A DNA stretch of 38,867 bases from an uncultured Gammaproteobacteria bacterium (GCA_947258875.1 CAMYKB010000005.1:116643-155509); one strand, 5' to 3'; counted from the first letter of the stretch, positions 6,718-15,971 are shown. The notes: generated by a model from the letters alone, not told the origin. A program made the numbers and translations.

Positions 6718-8979
6718 ATGTGGTTAAAATGGTTTCCGTGGCGGTATATCGTTAAGCGCGTTGCCAAGGCGCACGGCTTCCTTGATCCTATCACCTTACA
6801 GGCGCGATTACACCGCTTCACACAACCATCCGAAGTGGCTGAACCTATTGAACTACTTCGTGCTGGCGCGGTATTACATGCACGCGGCCTGATTAACAGC
6901 CGGGTGATACAACATAATCTTGACTGGGTATGGCCTTACTGGATTGAGCGGCAGTTTGATCCAGTTGATGTGGCATTTGTACCACGCGCATTTTCAATTA
7001 CACACATCAATCTCACACATCGAAACTGGACAGCGATTGGATTGCCTGATTATCCAGAGTTGCCTATTGTTGATCCACGCGGGCTGCTCACGCCTATCCT
7101 CGACCAGTGGTCGCTGGATACCTGGCTATTGACAGGTAATGAGCGCCAGTTATTACCTAGTCGCGCGATTGACTCCGTACAGTCTGCTGATCTGGTCAAC
7201 ACATTGGCCATCATCACCGATACTCGGGTCGATGGCATGAGACTGCAAAACCGTGCCGAGGTAATATTAGAAGACAGCCTCCCTGTTTGCCGCATGACAC
7301 TTACAGCGAGCAGTGACGAACCAGGCTGGTTAATAATAGCCTTACGCCCATACAATCCCGAGGGCATCAGTTTTGTGCACGAGGTCAGCTTGTCAGAAGA
7401 TCGTTGTGAATGGACAATCGATCGTAAGCATCACGTTAAATTTGATACACCTGCCACCAAACATCATGTTTCTGATTATAAAAACGGTGATGTATTTATC
7501 CACCTGCAGGATCTTGATGATCAGACATCCGGCATCTGCGATGTCGGCATGGTAACCGCTGCCGCGCTTTTTGAGTTAAACGATAATAAAACTTGTAATA
7601 TCAGCGCCACCATTCCACTGGTCAAACCTCATTCCCTGCCTACAACCCGCAAGAAGAACATACCTATCAGTTGGCCATTGAGCCTGAGCGGCCATTGCCA
7701 ATTGCAGCTGCCTGATAACGACATCCAGTTTCTCTATGATATGGCGCTGCGTTCACTGGTGACCCACTCACCGGAAGACGTCTATCCTGGACCATATACC
7801 TATAAACGTTTCTGGTTCCGTGATGCGGCCTTCATTATAAATGCGTTGTTATGTGCAGGATTAATCGAACGCGCCGAGCGCGCACTGGATCGCTTTGCAC
7901 CGCGGCAAAGCGCATCGGGTTATTTCCACTCACAAGAGGGAGAGTGGGATTCAAATGGTGAAGCACTATGGATAATGCAGCGATTCTGCCAATTTACCAA
8001 CAGTATTCCCAAGGCGGACTGGCAGCAAGCCATTACCCGGGCAGGCCACTGGATTATCAAAAAACGTCTACCTGCACATGGCAATGAACCCCACGCCGGA
8101 TTACTGCCGGCGGGTTTCAGTGCCGAACACCTGGGTCCGAATGATTATTATTACTGGGATGATTTCTGGAGCATTGAGGGCCTGCATGCCGCCAGCCGGC
8201 TGTGCGACAGTATGGAAAACCACATCGACAGGGACAGGTTCAACGAAGAGGCACAGCAGTTCATGCAGGCCGTGGATAGCAGTCTCGCCATGGCAGCTGA
8301 GCGCATTGGCCGTCAGGCCATGCCTGCATCGCCCTACCGTCGGCTGGACGCTGGCGCCATTGGTTCAATCGCTGCAGGCTATCCCTTACAACTGTTTGCA
8401 AACAATGATCCACGCCTATTGGATAGCGTTGCATTTCTGATGGATAACTGCCTGGTCGATAGCGCATTCTTCCAGGATATGATTCATTCCGGTCTTAATG
8501 CCTACCTTACATTGCATATCGCGCAAGTCTTATTACGCGCAGGTGATGCACGTTGTTTTGATCTGATCAACGCTGTGGCCCGCCTGGCTTCACCTACTGG
8601 CCAATGGCCGGAGGCAATACATCCACACACCCTCGGCGGTTGCATGGGTGACGGACACCATGTGTGGGCTGCTGCCGAGTGGATAGTGATGATCAGAAAC
8701 TGTTTTGTACGCGAGGAAGGAGCGCATCTGATCCTCGGTAGCGGCATCCATCAGCAATGGCTGCAAAGTGGTGAAGCTTTGTCTCTAGGCCCGGCACCCA
8801 CTATATTCGGGCCCATCTCGATTACCCTGCAATACCGCGAGGAGCAGATCGAAATATGCTGGCATGCTGAGTGGTTCGGCGAACCACCAGAAATTGATAT
8901 TCTACTGCCGGGGTGGCAGGCCATTCGTGTAACCGCTGGTGAGAGTTCCGCCATACTGAATCAGAGAGCGGCGGCATGA
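6718..8979 (+). CDS. Glycogen-debranching-like (alpha/alpha)6 glycosidase-family protein
   Basis: A 753-residue protein. The N-terminal half is a beta-rich domain; the C-terminal half (about 335-670) is an alpha/alpha toroid with the GDE/GH15-like block YKRFWFRDAAFIINALL. Further acidic motifs follow: EGEWDSNGEALWI, YYYWDDFWSIEG and CMGDGHHVWAAAEW. This pattern suggests a glucosidase acting on alpha-glucans or glycolipid sugars, but the exact catalytic acids cannot be assigned with confidence. No signal peptide is seen, so it is probably cytoplasmic. A GGTGGAAA ribosome binding site precedes ATG 6718. Its stop overlaps the glycosyltransferase start (ATGA), so it is translationally coupled, and glucokinase lies nearby in the opposite direction. 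Confidence 0.78.
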   Translation: MWLKWFPWRYIVKRVAKAHGFLDPITLQARLHRFTQPSEVAEPIELLRAGAVLHARGLINSRVIQHNLDWVWPYWIERQFDPVDVAFVPRAFSITHINLTHRNWTAIGLPDYPELPIVDPRGLLTPILDQWSLDTWLLTGNERQLLPSRAIDSVQSADLVNTLAIITDTRVDGMRLQNRAEVILEDSLPVCRMTLTASSDEPGWLIIALRPYNPEGISFVHEVSLSEDRCEWTIDRKHHVKFDTPATKHHVSDYKNGDVFIHLQDLDDQTSGICDVGMVTAAALFELNDNKTCNISATIPLVKPHSLPTTRKKNIPISWPLSLSGHCQLQLPDNDIQFLYDMALRSLVTHSPEDVYPGPYTYKRFWFRDAAFIINALLCAGLIERAERALDRFAPRQSASGYFHSQEGEWDSNGEALWIMQRFCQFTNSIPKADWQQAITRAGHWIIKKRLPAHGNEPHAGLLPAGFSAEHLGPNDYYYWDDFWSIEGLHAASRLCDSMENHIDRDRFNEEAQQFMQAVDSSLAMAAERIGRQAMPASPYRRLDAGAIGSIAAGYPLQLFANNDPRLLDSVAFLMDNCLVDSAFFQDMIHSGLNAYLTLHIAQVLLRAGDARCFDLINAVARLASPTGQWPEAIHPHTLGGCMGDGHHVWAAAEWIVMIRNCFVREEGAHLILGSGIHQQWLQSGEALSLGPAPTIFGPISITLQYREEQIEICWHAEWFGEPPEIDILLPGWQAIRVTAGESSAILNQRAAA

Positions 8980-10265
8980 ATATCGTCATGATGACGAATA
9001 CCTTCACCCCGCATGTGGGTGGTGTGGCGCGTTCGGTTTCAGCATTCACGCAGGAATACCGCCGCCGTGGACACCGCGTGATAGTGGTAGCGCCGGAGTT
9101 CGGAAACATACCGGAAAATGAAATCGATGTCATTCGTATTCCCGCCATACAAAACTTTAATGGTAGCGATTTTTCAGTGGTATTGCCGGTACCAAAATTT
9201 CTGACCTCCGCGCTTGAGAAATTTGAACCTGACATTATCCATTCACACCATCCCTTTCTGATCGGCGCCACGGCGTTGCGCCTGGCGCATATACTTGAAC
9301 TGCCGTTGGTTTACACCAGCCACACCATGTATGAACGCTACACGCATTACGTGCCAGGTGATTCGCAGGGCATGAAGCGCTTTGTCATCAAGCTAAGCAG
9401 CAGTTATGCCAATATGGCCGACCTTGTATTCGCACCAAGTGAAAGCGTGGCAGCGGTGCTACGCGAACGCGGTGTGACCACGACAATCGATGTCGTACCC
9501 ACCGGGGTCGACATCGGACAATATACTCAGGGCAGCGGTCCCGGTTTCAAGGCAGCCATGAATATCCCGGCTGAAGCCTTCGTTATTGGCCATCTTGGCC
9601 GCCTGGCAAAAGAAAAAAATCTCGATTTCCTCACTAATGTGGTTGCAGAATTCATCGCCCACCACCCACAAGCACATTTTCTGTTGGTTGGTAAGGGCCC
9701 GATGGAAGACGACATACTCGCCATTTTCAAACGCAAGGGGATTGCCGACCACCTGCATAGGGTAGGCATACTTGACCAACCTCTATCTACCAGTGCCTAC
9801 CGCGCGATGGATGTGTTTGTCTTCGCATCGACCAGCGAAACACAGGGCATGGTCGTTACTGAGGCGATGGCTGCGGGTGTACCCGTGATCGCCATCGATG
9901 CACCCGGGGTCCGTGAAGTCGTAGAGGACAAATATAATGGCTGCTTACTTGACAACCAATCGATCAAATTATTCACCCAGGCGCTGGATTGGGTGGCCTC
10001 ATTATCACCTGCTGCGAGAAAACAGCTGCAGGATGCGGCATTGAAAACTGCCGAATCCTTTTCCATGACACGCAGTGCTGACAAAGCCCTCGATCTCTAT
10101 GAGTCCCTGCTAAAAAAGGAATTTGTGCAACGGCATGAAGAATACAATGCCTGGAAGGGCATTCTGCGCTTGATCGAAACCGAATGGGACATCTTACGTG
10201 GCGTCGCCGGCGCCGCCGGTGCTGCTATCGGCGGTGACAAAGGCCGAGATAATACCCCATTATGA
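8976..10265 (+). CDS. GT4-family glycosyltransferase
   Basis: A 429-residue retaining GT-B glycosyltransferase. The N-terminal domain begins with the GT4 acceptor loop (FTPHVGGVARSV). The C-terminal domain shows GRLAKEKNLDFL and the nucleotide-sugar E-x7-E motif in SETQGMVVTEAMAAGVPV. The overall pattern resembles glucosyl-diacylglycerol or phosphatidyl-inositol mannosyl transferases, but donor and acceptor cannot be read from sequence. It starts in an ATGA overlap with the upstream gene and ends in another ATGA overlap with the phosphodiesterase fusion. The tail (about 395-429) is Gly/Ala-rich. Confidence 0.9.
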   Translation: MNIVMMTNTFTPHVGGVARSVSAFTQEYRRRGHRVIVVAPEFGNIPENEIDVIRIPAIQNFNGSDFSVVLPVPKFLTSALEKFEPDIIHSHHPFLIGATALRLAHILELPLVYTSHTMYERYTHYVPGDSQGMKRFVIKLSSSYANMADLVFAPSESVAAVLRERGVTTTIDVVPTGVDIGQYTQGSGPGFKAAMNIPAEAFVIGHLGRLAKEKNLDFLTNVVAEFIAHHPQAHFLLVGKGPMEDDILAIFKRKGIADHLHRVGILDQPLSTSAYRAMDVFVFASTSETQGMVVTEAMAAGVPVIAIDAPGVREVVEDKYNGCLLDNQSIKLFTQALDWVASLSPAARKQLQDAALKTAESFSMTRSADKALDLYESLLKKEFVQRHEEYNAWKGILRLIETEWDILRGVAGAAGAAIGGDKGRDNTPL

Positions 10266-12682
10266 TTGATCGTTTTGAAATTCTGTTACGCAGGATACGC
10301 CGCTGGCTGAGCCGTAGTGAATGGGTAGTACGTCTGTTAGGCCTGTCCCGCTCGATCCAACCCAAGACCGAACCTGGCCTGGTCATGATTCAGGTCGACG
10401 GCTTATCCAATAAACAACTCAAGCAGGCACTCGTCGCAGGCAACATGCCCTTCCTACAATCACTGCTGACGCGCGAACATTATCACTTACATGATTTTTA
10501 TTCGGGCCTGCCATCCAGCACACCCGCCGTGCAGGCTGAATTATTCTATGGCGTAAAAAACGCGGTACCTGCCTTCAGCTTTATAAAACGAAGTTCAGGA
10601 GAAATCCTGCGCATGTATGATCCGACAACCGCCACTGAAATCGAGCAGATCTTAAAGCAAAAAGGGGAACCATTACTCTCAGGCGGCAGTAGTTACTCGG
10701 ATAATTTTACCGGTGGCGCACAGGAATCCCATTTCTGCCCTGTCTCCCTGGGTTGGGGACCTGCCTTGCGCAAGGCCAATCCATTCATATTGATTTTCTT
10801 CATCGCATCAAACATCTATAGCTTCATTCGCGTCAGCATATTATTGGCGGTCGAATTTTTTCTTGCGATTATCGATACGATCAGGGGTGTCATCAAGGGA
10901 CACACATTTCTTCAGGAACTCAAATTTGTACCGACGCGTGTCGCGATCTGTATCCTGTTAAGGGAACTGGTGACTATAGGCACCAAGATGGATATCGCAC
11001 GTGGCTTACCCATTATTCACTTAAACTTGTTGGGTTATGACGAACAGGCGCACCGACGAGGGCCTGATTCAAAATTTGCCCACTGGGCTTTGAAAGGCAT
11101 TGACGATGCCATCTCTCGTATCTGGCACGCGGCCAGAAATGCCTCAAGACGTGAGTATGATATTTGGATCTATTCTGACCATGGTCAGGAACGTACCCTG
11201 CCCTACCCTAAACATCATGGCTACACGGCCGAACAGGCTATCGCCAAAATATTCGAACAACTGGAGAGTAAACGCGCCAGCATTCACAGCAATGGTGGCC
11301 TCGGTATACAGTCCCAGCGTGTCAGACTACTGGGTGGCAAGAGAATTCAAAAATTCTTCGCCCGACATGAGCAGACAGATACTGTACCGACAGACGAATT
11401 ACAGCTTGCTGTGACCGCGATGGGGCCGGTGGGTTTTATAAATTACTCTCGTCCGCTAACAGATGATGAGATACCTGTTATCGCGCGTCAGTTAGTCAAC
11501 ACAGCCAATATTCCAATCGTACTGCGCAGTGTGGATGAACACCGGTTACAGGCCTGGACGGCCAACGGCGAATATAGTCTACCTGGGGATGCCGCCGACG
11601 TACTCGGCAGCGGTCACCCTTTCCTTGAAGACGTGACCGACGATCTGATTGCCTTATGCGCACATCCGGACGCAGGCGACCTGGTCTTCTGTGGTTGGCG
11701 CTACGATGATATGCCATATACCTTCCCCAATGAAAACGGCTCACATGCAGGTCCCGGCGTGAATGAAACCCATGCCTTTGCGCTATTACCTAACGATACA
11801 TCGCTGCCAGAACGCAAGCAGGACTATCTGCGGCCGATAGATATCCGTCATGCCGCCTTACACCTGCTGGGACGCACTGAAATTGAGCAGCTCGAAGAAC
11901 CGTTACTCAAAGATCACGAACGTCGTACCTTGCGTGTGATGACCTACAACGTGCACAGCTGTATCGGCATGGATGGCAAGCTCTCGCCCAAACGTATTGC
12001 ACGGCTAATCGCGCTGCATGACCCGGACATCGTATGTCTGCAAGAGCTTGATGTGGGCCGCGCGCGCACCGGCGGTGTCGATCAGGCGCTCAGGATCGCA
12101 GAATACCTGGAGATGGATTTCCATTTCCACCCAAGCATCCACATGGAAGAAGAGCGATATGGCGATGCCATCCTCACTCATTTGCCGGTGCGCCTGGTGA
12201 AAGCGGGCAAACTTCCCGGCCTGCCGCATAAACCCGGACTCGAACCGCGGGGCGCGGTGTGGATTGCTGTAGATGTCGGCGCTCAGGAAATTCAGGTCAT
12301 TAATACACATCTCGGATTATTACCCAGCGAACGCAAGCGGCAGGTGGAAGCCCTGCTCGGTCCGGAATGGCTACAGCACCCTGAATGCCACGATCCGGTT
12401 ATTTTGTGTGGTGACTTCAACGCCATGCCTTCGTCGCCGGTATGTCGTAAACTCAATGTGCACCTACGTGATGCTCAAATCGAACTGGATGAACACCAAC
12501 CGCGCAGCACATTCTTCGGCCGCTATCCTACCGCACGTATCGATCATGTGTATGTCGATGCAAATACCAAGGTGTTAAATATCGAGGTCGCAGAAAGCAA
12601 ACTGGCGCGTGTTGCCTCCGATCACCTGCCATTGATCGTTGAGATCAAGATATCCCGCAAACATCAACAACAAGCTGCCTGA
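10262..12682 (+). CDS. Alkaline-phosphatase-superfamily phosphodiesterase fused to EEP phosphatase/nuclease domain
   Basis: An 806-residue two-enzyme fusion. Residues about 38-520 form a type I phosphodiesterase/nucleotide pyrophosphatase domain of the alkaline phosphatase superfamily: Asp46 (MIQVDGLS), probable nucleophile Thr87 in SSTPAVQ, Asp260-x3-His264, Asp306-His307 (YSDHGQE) and a distal His in ENGSHAG. A hydrophobic insert at about 175-205 looks like a membrane-attached hairpin. Residues about 557-800 form an endonuclease/exonuclease/phosphatase domain with Asn563 (TYNVH), QELD, NTHLG, GDFNAMP, IDHVYV and SDHLPL, all catalytic positions present. Context (VTT protein, glycosyltransferase) favours phospholipid or glycolipid phosphodiester substrates over DNA. 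It overlaps the upstream gene by ATGA and converges on glk with a 6-base gap. Confidence 0.86.
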   Translation: MIDRFEILLRRIRRWLSRSEWVVRLLGLSRSIQPKTEPGLVMIQVDGLSNKQLKQALVAGNMPFLQSLLTREHYHLHDFYSGLPSSTPAVQAELFYGVKNAVPAFSFIKRSSGEILRMYDPTTATEIEQILKQKGEPLLSGGSSYSDNFTGGAQESHFCPVSLGWGPALRKANPFILIFFIASNIYSFIRVSILLAVEFFLAIIDTIRGVIKGHTFLQELKFVPTRVAICILLRELVTIGTKMDIARGLPIIHLNLLGYDEQAHRRGPDSKFAHWALKGIDDAISRIWHAARNASRREYDIWIYSDHGQERTLPYPKHHGYTAEQAIAKIFEQLESKRASIHSNGGLGIQSQRVRLLGGKRIQKFFARHEQTDTVPTDELQLAVTAMGPVGFINYSRPLTDDEIPVIARQLVNTANIPIVLRSVDEHRLQAWTANGEYSLPGDAADVLGSGHPFLEDVTDDLIALCAHPDAGDLVFCGWRYDDMPYTFPNENGSHAGPGVNETHAFALLPNDTSLPERKQDYLRPIDIRHAALHLLGRTEIEQLEEPLLKDHERRTLRVMTYNVHSCIGMDGKLSPKRIARLIALHDPDIVCLQELDVGRARTGGVDQALRIAEYLEMDFHFHPSIHMEEERYGDAILTHLPVRLVKAGKLPGLPHKPGLEPRGAVWIAVDVGAQEIQVINTHLGLLPSERKRQVEALLGPEWLQHPECHDPVILCGDFNAMPSSPVCRKLNVHLRDAQIELDEHQPRSTFFGRYPTARIDHVYVDANTKVLNIEVAESKLARVASDHLPLIVEIKISRKHQQQAA

Positions 12683-12688
12683 GTAGTA

Positions 12689-13678
12689 TTACAAACGGAT
12701 GGCTTCCGACCTCGCCCCTAGTAAGGCGCTATTCGTATTGAGTACCACTCGCACAGGTATGCGTGACAACAATGCTGACATACGCGGGTTGTCCAGAAAC
12801 GCACGCATAAATTCACCGTTCGCTAGACGTTTGATGATTCTGGGCGCAATACCACCGACCAGATATATACCTCCTGTTGCAAACAGGGTCAGCGCCAGAT
12901 TCCCGGCCTGCGCGCCATAGATACGAATGAATCGATCCAGCGCAAGTTCTGCCAGTACATCTTTTCCCGCCAGCGCAAACTCACTGATAACCGCCGCAGG
13001 ATCCGTTACATCATGCAAGGTCTGTTGCAGTTCATAGGAAGCTTTACCATAACCCGCCTCATGCAGGAATCCAAAGATATGCACCAACCCCTGCCCGGAC
13101 AACAAATCCTCATAGCTCACACGCCTCATCTGCTTGATGAGATAGTCACATAATTGCAGCTCAAGCTCATCGCGTGGGGCAAAATCGACATGCCCACCTT
13201 CCGACGGCAGTGGTTTGTAGTGCCCCTCTAGATAAAGCATCATGGCCTCACCCAGACCCGTGCCTGCACCAATCAGCGCTCTTGCACCCCCTCGTTCAGG
13301 ACTACCCACCTGTAATATTTCAAAATCATCGTCTGGTAACACATCTATGCCGTAACCCATACCCTGCATATCATTGATCAGGCGTATGCGGCTAATCGAT
13401 AGCTGTTGGATAAGCTTGTCACGGTTAAGTACCCAGGGAAGATTGGTAATCTTGACGATCTGGTTGTGGACCGGCCCCGCTACCGCGAGGCAGGCACTGT
13501 CAATACTTTTTCCGGGCCCTGGTAATTCCTGCAAAAACGACCGCGCGATGGGGACTAAACCCGTGAAATCCGCACTGTTGTATGACTTTTCTGCCACCAC
13601 CTCGAATTCATCATCGCGGTAATCAGCAACTTGCAACAAAGTCTTGGTGCCACCTACATCACCTGCTAATACCCGCAT
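12689..13678 (-). CDS. glk: Glucokinase
   Basis: A 329-residue protein of the bacterial Glk family (PF02685). It starts with the phosphate-1 loop GDVGGTKT, has the catalytic Asp in RLINDMQGMGYG, the second ATP-binding block ALIGAGTGLGEA, SEGGHVDFAP (glucose contact), and ATGGIYLVGGIAPR. It phosphorylates glucose with ATP to glucose-6-phosphate and would use glucose released by the nearby glycosidase-like protein. It is convergent with the phosphodiesterase fusion and divergent from prs across a 125-base region with a degenerate FNR box. Confidence 0.93.
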   Translation of the reverse strand: MRVLAGDVGGTKTLLQVADYRDDEFEVVAEKSYNSADFTGLVPIARSFLQELPGPGKSIDSACLAVAGPVHNQIVKITNLPWVLNRDKLIQQLSISRIRLINDMQGMGYGIDVLPDDDFEILQVGSPERGGARALIGAGTGLGEAMMLYLEGHYKPLPSEGGHVDFAPRDELELQLCDYLIKQMRRVSYEDLLSGQGLVHIFGFLHEAGYGKASYELQQTLHDVTDPAAVISEFALAGKDVLAELALDRFIRIYGAQAGNLALTLFATGGIYLVGGIAPRIIKRLANGEFMRAFLDNPRMSALLSRIPVRVVLNTNSALLGARSEAIRL

Positions 13679-13733
13679 AATGTCAGCTCCACCAAACAGT
13701 TATTTCAGTGTTACATGATATTTAACCCTTTCA

Positions 13734-13747
13734 TTAATCCAAATCAA
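13734..13747. promoter_or_regulatory. Degenerate FNR-type box between glk and prs
   Basis: TTAATCCAAATCAA has one mismatch in the left half (TTAAT instead of TTGAT) and a perfect right half. Its centre (13740.5) is about 61.5 bases from the transcription start predicted from the TATAAT at 13790-13795, the class I activator position. Confidence 0.45.
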
Positions 13748-13789
13748 TATTCATAGAAGAAATACAGAACAACCTGTATGAACAGAAAT

Positions 13790-13795
13790 TATAAT
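13790..13795 (+). promoter_or_regulatory. TATAAT -10 element immediately before prs
   Basis: A consensus TATAAT ends 8 bases before the prs ATG. The expected transcription start (about 13802-13804) coincides with the start codon, and there is no Shine-Dalgarno sequence, which suggests a leaderless mRNA. Confidence 0.5.
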
Positions 13796-13803
13796 GCAAT
13801 ATT

Positions 13804-14790
13804 ATGAACGCGGACAATCTCGCCCTTTTCGCTCTGGATGTGAGTCATGAATTTGCCGTTAGGGTTGCGGCGCGCTTGAATATTACACTTTCCGCTCATG
13901 AGGAACGAGATTTCGAAGATGGTGAACACAAGTCGCGGCCGCTCATTAGCGTTCGTGGCAAGGATGTCTATGTAATTCAATCCTTATACAGCGACTCTTC
14001 ACAGAGTGTTAACGATAAATTATGCCGCCTGCTATTCTTTATTGGTGCGCTTCAAGACGCGTCTTCTGCAAAGATAACCGCCATCATTCCATACCTGGCC
14101 TACTCCCGTAAAGACAGAAAGACCAAGACGCGTGACCCGGTTACTACTCGTTACCTGGCACAACTGATCGAATCCGTAGGCACACATCGCATCGTCACAC
14201 TTGATGTCCACAATCTTGCTGCTTTTCAAAATGCATTTCGCTGTCAGACCGAGCACCTCGAAGCCAAAAATTTATTTATCGAATATTTTTTGCCGCGCCT
14301 GGAAAATACAGACATTACAGTCGTATCACCCGATATTGGCGGAGTAAAACGTGCGGAAGCATTCAGGGTAACATTAAGCAAACACCTCGGCTGCAATATT
14401 GCCAGCGCCTTTATAGAAAAACATCGCAGCAAAGGCATGATTAGTGGAAATAACATCGTCGGTGACATCATGGGCCGCACAGTAATTATTATCGATGACA
14501 TGATAGCTGCTGGCACTACAATCGCGAGAGCAATTGACATATGCCAGAAACAAGGCGCTTATGAAATATATGCAGCGGCAACGCATGGTTTATTCATTGG
14601 TGGCGCCCAGGCAGTAGTAACCCATCCAGCGCTCAAAAAATTCCTGGTAACGGATACCATATCGTCCTTCAGACTCGCCCCCGAAGCTCACTATAACAAA
14701 GTGCAGATACTCGATAGCAGCGATTTGTTTGCTGAGGCCATCAGGCGCCTCCATATACATGGATCGCTGGTTGATTTATTAGCCAGCTGA
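13804..14790 (+). CDS. prs: Ribose-phosphate pyrophosphokinase (PRPP synthetase), divergent
   Basis: A 328-residue protein of the PRPP synthetase family (ribose-5-phosphate + ATP to PRPP + AMP). Visible features are FEDGEHKSRPLISVRGKDV, the ATP/flexible region PYLAYSRKDRKTKTRDPVT, the LDVHN metal/His region, VSPDIGGVKRA, and the PRPP-binding loop VIIIDDMIAAGTTI. It departs from the housekeeping type (YARQDR and DMIDTGGT), so it is probably an accessory paralogue; a second one is at 36903. No ribosome binding site precedes the ATG. PRPP would feed the phosphoribosyltransferases in this window. No closely coupled downstream gene; the APH-like gene is convergent. Confidence 0.88.
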   Translation: MNADNLALFALDVSHEFAVRVAARLNITLSAHEERDFEDGEHKSRPLISVRGKDVYVIQSLYSDSSQSVNDKLCRLLFFIGALQDASSAKITAIIPYLAYSRKDRKTKTRDPVTTRYLAQLIESVGTHRIVTLDVHNLAAFQNAFRCQTEHLEAKNLFIEYFLPRLENTDITVVSPDIGGVKRAEAFRVTLSKHLGCNIASAFIEKHRSKGMISGNNIVGDIMGRTVIIIDDMIAAGTTIARAIDICQKQGAYEIYAAATHGLFIGGAQAVVTHPALKKFLVTDTISSFRLAPEAHYNKVQILDSSDLFAEAIRRLHIHGSLVDLLAS

Positions 14791-14801
14791 AAAGGCCACT
14801 C

Positions 14802-15827
14802 TCACAATTGATCCGCGTGCCTGTTGGCCAGCCGCATATAGGTTTTCCCCTTACTTTTCCACTGTCCTGGATCTGATACTACAGTATCCTGCAAATGCCA
14901 GACGGAAAGTTTGGCACGTATAGCCGCACGGTAGCTTTTATAGAATGCCAGCAAATTGCCTGGCACCTCATCGCTCGTCATTTCTCGATACACATCCAGT
15001 ATCTGCGTGCCGATATCACTAGCACCCAACAATTCACACTCCATTGCTAGAAAAGCAAGTTCATCTGCAGCATCTAACAGCCGGAACTCGCGATTGAACT
15101 GTAGACAATCTATAATCACAGGATGAGACCCGATGCAAATGTGCTCAGGTCGAAGGTCGCCGTGCGCCTCGATAATTCGGCCTTGACGCACGCGCGCATC
15201 AAATAAACCACCGTTTTCCTTTAAGAAAGTCAATTGCGCGTCACACGCTAGCCTGACCTGAGCCACTGACAATTCATAACAGGCTTGAGTCAGCTCGCAG
15301 CGATTCTCGGCTATGACTTTTTTGAACCGCTGTTTGTATTCCGACGTGCTGATTTCTATTGGAACAGCTGCTTTGTAAAAATCCGCTAACACCAATGCTA
15401 GTTTGATGATATCTGTCTGCGTTACTAATCCTGACACAATTCTATGATCCAGCATGCAATCAGCTGGCAGGCGTTGCATCTTGACCAGCCAGTCCACTAC
15501 TTGTCCTGGTGCATCCAGTTGCAAATGGCCGGCTGCGTCAACAGTTAACGGCACAACCTCAAGGTAGATATCCCTGGCGAGACGGCGGTTGAGCATCAGT
15601 TCATCGTCACAATCCCTGTGGCGGGCATCTATGGTACTGAAATCAAGAAACGGATAATGCACAGGTTTTTTCAGCTTATAGGCATAGCTCTTTCCCAGAA
15701 AAACCCATGACATATGCGTTTCGATAGCTTCTATATGGGTGGATTTATCGAGGTATACCTCTGGCTTCTGCAGGAACTCGACCTTGTCTACGAGTGATAT
15801 ATCGAAATGATCAGGCTCCATCGACAA
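14802..15827 (-). CDS. APH-like kinase-fold protein (no P-loop domain)
   Basis: A 341-residue protein of the aminoglycoside phosphotransferase-like fold. It shows THMSWVFLGKSYAYKLKKPV (nucleotide-binding Lys region), the Brenner-type loop HGDLRPEHICI and a metal-binding Asp in IIDCLQFNREFRLLD. The usual Asn of HGDxxxxN is His here. It is clearly paralogous to the N-terminal two-thirds of the 31896-33521 protein (ETHISWV, AYKIKKPV, FLDFST and HGDLHTGN are shared), which also has a C-terminal P-loop kinase. The substrate is unknown; antibiotic resistance is unlikely. Its start lies 72 bases from the box at 15900-15913, with TAATAT in leftward orientation at 15871-15876. Confidence 0.82.
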   Translation of the reverse strand: MSMEPDHFDISLVDKVEFLQKPEVYLDKSTHIEAIETHMSWVFLGKSYAYKLKKPVHYPFLDFSTIDARHRDCDDELMLNRRLARDIYLEVVPLTVDAAGHLQLDAPGQVVDWLVKMQRLPADCMLDHRIVSGLVTQTDIIKLALVLADFYKAAVPIEISTSEYKQRFKKVIAENRCELTQACYELSVAQVRLACDAQLTFLKENGGLFDARVRQGRIIEAHGDLRPEHICIGSHPVIIDCLQFNREFRLLDAADELAFLAMECELLGASDIGTQILDVYREMTSDEVPGNLLAFYKSYRAAIRAKLSVWHLQDTVVSDPGQWKSKGKTYMRLANRHADQL

Positions 15828-15899
15828 ACTCTATTTGCAGTATTCACACAGGTAATTTCTAGATAATTTCATATTAATGGAATGTGTTATGCAGGGCTC

Positions 15900-15913
15900 T
15901 TGACCAGGATCAA
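15900..15913. promoter_or_regulatory. FNR/ANR/FixK-type box, divergent (APH-like / PRTase operon)
   Basis: TTGACCAGGATCAA is centred at 15906.5. Leftward, TAATAT (15876-15871) gives a transcription start about 42 bases from the centre. Rightward, an A/T-rich stretch at 15940-15950 is a poorer -10. It probably serves both the APH-like gene and the PRTase operon. Confidence 0.72.
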
Positions 15914-15971
15914 TGTGGAGCACTCCTGGTTCTGCCAAGTTAAAAATATTCATTGCCTGGAGGATAAAGCC

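Noticed and set aside
8822-9271. 149-residue minus-strand frame over the glycosidase/glycosyltransferase junction
   Set aside because: It is antisense to two well-supported coupled genes and has no recognisable motifs.
14802-15827. Aminoglycoside resistance gene
   Set aside because: It has only the general APH kinase fold; its paralogue carries a P-loop kinase domain and the context is stress metabolism, not resistance.
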